Of a stretch of DNA of 64,000 nucleotides, positions 59,878-64,000 are shown piece after piece. The position numbers and the translations under genes were made by a program. The stretch comes from Hyparrhenia diplandra (Eukaryota > Streptophyta > Magnoliopsida > Poales > Poaceae). The stretch is taken from NCBI GenBank assembly GCA_015847255.1, contig JADLZK010013168.1:124001-188000 (forward strand). The letters are read 5' to 3'. The notes beneath the pieces are model-generated. The model saw nothing but the letters and a program-made list of their open reading frames with translations. It had not been told where the DNA came from and did not search any database. Every line of letters begins with the position of its first letter. Positions within the stretch are counted from its first letter, which is position 1.

Positions 59878-60933
59878 CACTACACCACAACACCACAATT
59901 ATTACCGGATGAATGGATGGTCCCGGAATAAAAGTTTATTACGGCGTCGGGGCGATTTCTAAGAACATATAGCGTCGGACTTCAACCCGACCGTAAGTCC
60001 CTGGCGCTAAAACTCTTTTTGTGTGTTTATTTAAAGTAACTCTAAAAATGTATTGTGCGTACCTCTAGAAAGATTCAAAAATCACAAAAAATATATGGAT
60101 ATATTTTTCTCTCATAACGTTTCACTAAGACCATATCTTGGAGTTAGACAAAAAAAAAAAAATCACTTGTTTGCTAAGGATAATTCATAGTTCTCTATCT
60201 CAATTTACCATAAGATAATTGTAATAATAAAGTATCCGGACTTTGTTAGAAAATTTTACAAACATGCATGACAACATGGTTTTGGTATATAACCCTAAGC
60301 GAGGAAGGAGAAGCCGTGAGAGAGAGAGAGAGAGGAAGGGAAAGAGAAGCCATGAGATAGAACCTCATATTGTTTGCTAGGGACCAGAACACTACACAAC
60401 AATGGTATTTATGTATCCTATTTCATGTGGCTTAAAAGTTTAGGTATAAAAGATATTTTTAAAAGTTTGGTTCATAGTGTGCTTTCTATATATACATAAG
60501 AATGAAAAACAAACCATATACAATAGAACTAAGAAAAAAAAATATTGACATCCTAACAAATGCTCCCTGGTTGGTAGATCATGATTTTAGAAAAATTTAG
60601 AAAAAAGAATCATCTCATTTGAGTTATACGAGGGAGAAAAACTTGTTACAAATTTTACTTCGCATTAAAACAAAAAAAAGCTTGTGTTCATGCTCAAGGT
60701 ATGTGGGGCCTATATATTTTTTGGCGTTAGATATGGTGACACCGCATAAAGTTTTAGCGTCGCAACAGTTCAACTCTAAATCTAAATACCTATAGCGGGC
60801 CGAGACCATGCATCGCTATATGAGGATTTAGCGTCGGATCATCTCTTAGTAATAATATTTCACGATCATCCATCGATAAATAAAAGTTTTAGCGTCGATA
60901 TGTTCTAATGGTGATTCGTGTTGTGGCATAGTG
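59878..60933. mobile_element. Non-autonomous CACTA transposon
   Basis: Ends CACTACACCACAACAC and GTGTTGTGGCATAGTG are inverted, with the 3-bp duplication ACG (59875-59877, 60934-60936). Subterminal copies of TAGCGTCG occur near both ends (about 59969 on the left; about 60752, 60830 and 60891 on the right; GGCGCTAAAA in inverse at about 60003). This is the usual CACTA arrangement. The 1056-bp body has no transposase. Confidence 0.85.
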
Positions 60934-61475
60934 ACGCTATTGTTGAGAGGGACTAAAAATAGAGGAAGGTGAACAGATGCCTATGAAAAACTTGCCGTGC
61001 TTAAAGTCAAGTGATGGGGCTAATTGATGATCTTTTTTATCAATAAGTGGAAAAAGGATTAGGATAAATTCTCAAGATTGACTTAGTATTGCACCCTTTA
61101 ATTTGCTCATGAACAACCAAAGGACATGCACAAGGATACAACCGTGGTTACAGCACACAAGTGCTATGGCAAACTGCACAACACAATTTGGTGGGAAAAC
61201 TAATGATCAAAATGATGGACAAAACTCAAGACAAATAGAAATTCGACACTAGACACGGATGAAACACCTAGACTAATAGACGAATGACATGCGAGGGACA
61301 ACCGCTCAATAAAGCAAACTGAAATTAAAAATATTGATCGGCACAATGGGGTGATAGGATAGCGGAAAGGAAAATATTTTTGGGCTTTTTGTGGATTGTA
61401 GGTAACGAACAAATATGAATCTAAGGCAAATCCAGATTATACCTCGTGGAAAACCTGGAGCTTTGGTACCACTAA

Positions 61476-62184
61476 TGAGATATGGCCTCGATCTTTTCCG
61501 CGGAGGTAATGGTAATTTCGGATTGGTGGAGAACTCGACGTTGACGATCGGCTCGAATCAACACGATTCAAACCCCGCAACCGCTACACCACGGCTCAGA
61601 TGGTTATCAACCAAGCATGACTTGATTGACCTCGCCAAAGGCTTTCCCCAGCGTAATCGAAGAACACCCAAAGAAGAAGCAGTAAATACGCAATCTGATA
61701 ATTGCAAAATATGAATTGAACGAATATGTATATGGGTTGGAGAACTCAATTCCAAAGGACTAATCCACACAATGGAGGGATCAAGAACGAGGGGCCTTGG
61801 TTGATTGCAAGAGACCTTGTCGGTTAATTACAACAACAATGTCGAGGAAAACAAGAACTAAACAAAACCTCAATTGATGTCGGGGCTTTAGGTGCCTTAT
61901 GTAGAAGCAAAGAAGGAAAAGCTACGACCATCCCGTGAAAGCTACGACCATCTGTAAAAACCGATTGCATGGCTGCATGTAGGCGACACCCGCTTAATGT
62001 GGTTGCATGGATTTCTATTATTGACTTCAAGTATCACGGCCGTGTGAGCTCCCTTGATCGTGGTAGCATGGCTTAAAAGTAGAACAGAGCTTGTGGTTGC
62101 ATGAGTCTTGTTCGTTTTGGTCATGCAGCGTGGCGAATGAGTTGGAGATGAGCGTGTGTGTTCTGCATGGTGATGTCCTCATCA
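61476..62184 (-). repeat. Right (5') LTR of the gag-only element
   Basis: About 709 bp, the partner of 57262-57999. It starts at TGAGATATGGCC and ends at GATGTCCTCATCA. Confidence 0.75.
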
Positions 62185-64000
62185 ACTTCACCATCACTGC
62201 GTCGGCTGGACATTGGCGGGTTCGACTTCATCATCGGCCGACTTCCTCGGATATTTGGGGTCGTCTTTGTGGGGCTGCGCCGCCCTTACCACGACGTTGC
62301 GGAGGGACGACGCCCAGCGTCTCTGGCGTGGTGTGGGCGGCTTTTCGGCTGCGACAACCAGCCCTTGCCGGATGGCGCGGTCCTTTGCGACGGGGTTGCC
62401 CTTGGCTGGACAACCTTCTACACCGGCCGCGTGGCGATCTTGAAGCCCCGTGGGCTTCCGGCGGCGGCCGTCGACCACCACATTCACTTGCTCCCGGCAC
62501 GCTACGGTGGCGGTGCGACTACCGCTATCCCATTGCGAAAGATGATCTGGGCGGTGCAAGGTGATGCTTGAAGCGGGGTATCATTAGCCGAGTACCTCTC
62601 CGTTCTTCGCCCCTTTGTCCTCTTGGTGCGGAAGGCGGACAAGAGCGTGGCGCTTCTGCATCGACTACCCCGCGCCCTCAACGCCAAGAACCGCCAAGGA
62701 CAAACCATCCCGGTGGTGGGCGGTGTTGGGCGAGCTGCGCGGTGCCAGCTTCTTCACCAAAGCTCGACCCTACGCTCGGGCTACCACCCAGTGCGAGGAT
62801 GCACGGCGGCGACATCTCAAGATGGCGTTCCCACCATGGCCACTATGAGTTCTTGGTAATTACCTTTTGGCCTCTCAACACCCTGCCTCTTTCCGGGGCG
62901 ATGAATGATGTGCCCGGCCATACCTGCGAAGGTTCGTGCTTGTGTTCTTTGATGACATCACGATCTACAACACCTGGGTAAGGCGGAACACCTCCCGGCA
63001 CGTCAACATCGTCCTCCAACACACTAACTGCGGGTGCACCATCTCCACCTCAAAGCGCTCAAGTGTTCATTTGGGGCCCGTTTGTGGCCTACTTGGGCCA
63101 TGTCATCGCTGTAGATGGCGTCGCCATGGGCAGCGGACAAGGTCGTGGCGGTGCGTGCGTGGCGGCTCCGCTTCGCGCGTGGCCTCGGGGTTTCCTCGGC
63201 CTCGCGGGCTACTCGGGGGAATAATCAAGAACGGTGTTATCGCCGCTCACTCCATACTTGGCGTCTCTTGCGGCGAGACACGTTCGTGTGGGACGACGAG
63301 GGCGACATCGGCGTTCGGGGCGCTCAAGGGCGCCCTCATCACGGGCCGGTGAACGGATGCCCGGCTTCACCAAGCCCTTTCTGGTGTTGTGACGCGCGTC
63401 AGTCACGGGCCGGTGCCGTGCTCCACCAAAGATGCCGGCCCCCTCGCCTGCCAGTAGGCCCGCCGCTACCCGTCACCTCAAGTTGGCGGCATGGTTGACT
63501 CATTGGGCTGAATGCGCATTTGTTCGATGCTTTGGCGACCTTACTTGTGGGGGTGCCATTTAGGTGGTCTTGACCATTATAGTTTAAAGTTTTTGCGTGA
63601 CCGGTAGCTTGTCCATAGTTCCTCGGCACCGGTGGCTCGACCAAACTCTTTGGCCCCGACTTTGAGGTGGAGTACGTCCGGAGCGTCTCAACATCGTGGC
63701 GGATGCCCTTTCGCCGTGATGCCGAGGGCGGCGGATGGTGCGCGGCGTTCCCCATTGTCGGGCCATTTCGGAGGCCCTCCCGCCGCCTTCTTGGAAGGAG
63801 GTCGCCTTGGCGCCCGGCAGCGCCCCGATGCCGCGCCATTGTTGTGCCACCGCCGAACTGGCGACCCGGCCCAGCGCGAGGATGTCGGCTACCTCACCAT
63901 GGGTCGGCGCATCTTTGTGCGGACACAGCGACCGCCGACACGAGGTCACGCACTTGGCGCATCGGCGGGCATGAGGCATCGAGAAAACCCTTCATCGCCT
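62185..64000 (+). mobile_element. Outer Ty3/gypsy element, right part (protease to integrase)
   Basis: Plus-strand pol text resumes after the nested element: GGFDFIIG (protease end), HHIHLLP linker at about 62476, LRGASFF then HHGHYEFLV (reverse transcriptase, about 62720-62860) and FVLVFFDDITIY with the FFDD catalytic core at 62945-62956. RNase H text follows to about 63720 (VADALS). The integrase zinc region begins before the window edge (RRIF, then IEKTLHRL at 63978-64000). Frames shift many times, so no intact polyprotein exists. The 3' LTR lies beyond the window. Confidence 0.8.

Larger units (their letters stand above)
57262..62184 (-). mobile_element. Gag-only (TR-GAG-like) LTR retrotransposon nested in gypsy
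   Basis: Two LTRs bound about 2.4 kb of internal DNA (without the CACTA insert). ACTTC stands on both sides (57257-57261, 62185-62189). Reading the minus strand, a primer site TGGTACCAAAGCTCCAGG lies beside the right LTR and a purine tract AAGAAGGGAGGA precedes the left LTR. Minus-strand text is gag-like (YDGVGADEYFEWEIAIDNIF, about 59100-59190) followed by fragments such as PSPIYLLSQDDMVDVPCDKY and RHTYHVFGKYNNKGQYLIHR. No protease, reverse transcriptase or integrase is present, so it would need enzymes from another element. Confidence 0.75.

Noticed and set aside
1..64000. CRISPR arrays, operons, bacterial origins, tRNA or rRNA genes
   Set aside because: Not expected in plant nuclear DNA; no regularly spaced repeat array or convincing cloverleaf was seen by eye. 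A tRNAscan run would settle the tRNA question.

Overview
The window is nuclear DNA from a monocot, almost certainly a grass. The evidence is intron-rich genes, many Stowaway- and Tourist-type MITEs, a DUF1618-family gene (a family expanded in grasses), and dense nested LTR retrotransposons. Species is not assigned; a panicoid grass would fit but this is inference.

Layout. 0.7-4.6 kb (+): secreted BPI/LBP-family lipid-binding protein. 5.7-12.9 kb (+): nuclear PHD-finger plus BAH-like protein whose introns hold a MITE, a degraded element, a tandem exon-edge duplication and a tiny poly(A) retroposon. 13.2-19.3 kb (-): full-length but decayed Ty3/gypsy chromovirus with two LTRs and a CTCGG target duplication. 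20.6-22.4 kb (+): F-box gene. 22.7-25.6 kb (-): truncated Ty1/copia remnant. 25.9-30.2 kb (-): LIP5/VTA1 homologue (ESCRT-III/VPS4 regulator). 30.2-36.3 kb: gene-poor, with nested MITEs and a 1-kb PIF/Harbinger-like element. 37.3-40.5 kb (+): MAP65 microtubule bundler. 42.6-47.1 kb (+): IBR5-type dual-specificity phosphatase. 48.3-51.2 kb: copia remnant and LTR-like debris. 52.9-54.0 kb (+): DUF1618 gene. 54-64 kb: a Helitron 3' end, then a plus-strand Ty3/gypsy interrupted by a minus-strand gag-only LTR element (ACTTC repeated on both sides), itself interrupted by a CACTA element (ACG duplication). The gypsy runs off the right edge.

The genes are unrelated single plant genes with their own promoters; they form no operon or pathway cluster. 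Three act in basic cell biology (LIP5 in multivesicular-body sorting, MAP65 in microtubule bundling, IBR5 in auxin/MAPK signalling), one in chromatin (PHD-BAH), one at the cell surface (BPI/LBP).

The strongest pattern across the window is technical. All seven host genes keep well-conserved protein sequence, but the reading frame jumps at about twenty places, nearly always inside a short homopolymer, including GGGG runs where the conserved frame needs GGGGG. This looks like residual single-base indel error in the assembly rather than seven independent pseudogenes. Gene coordinates are therefore given as spans with inferred exons, and frame breaks are listed.
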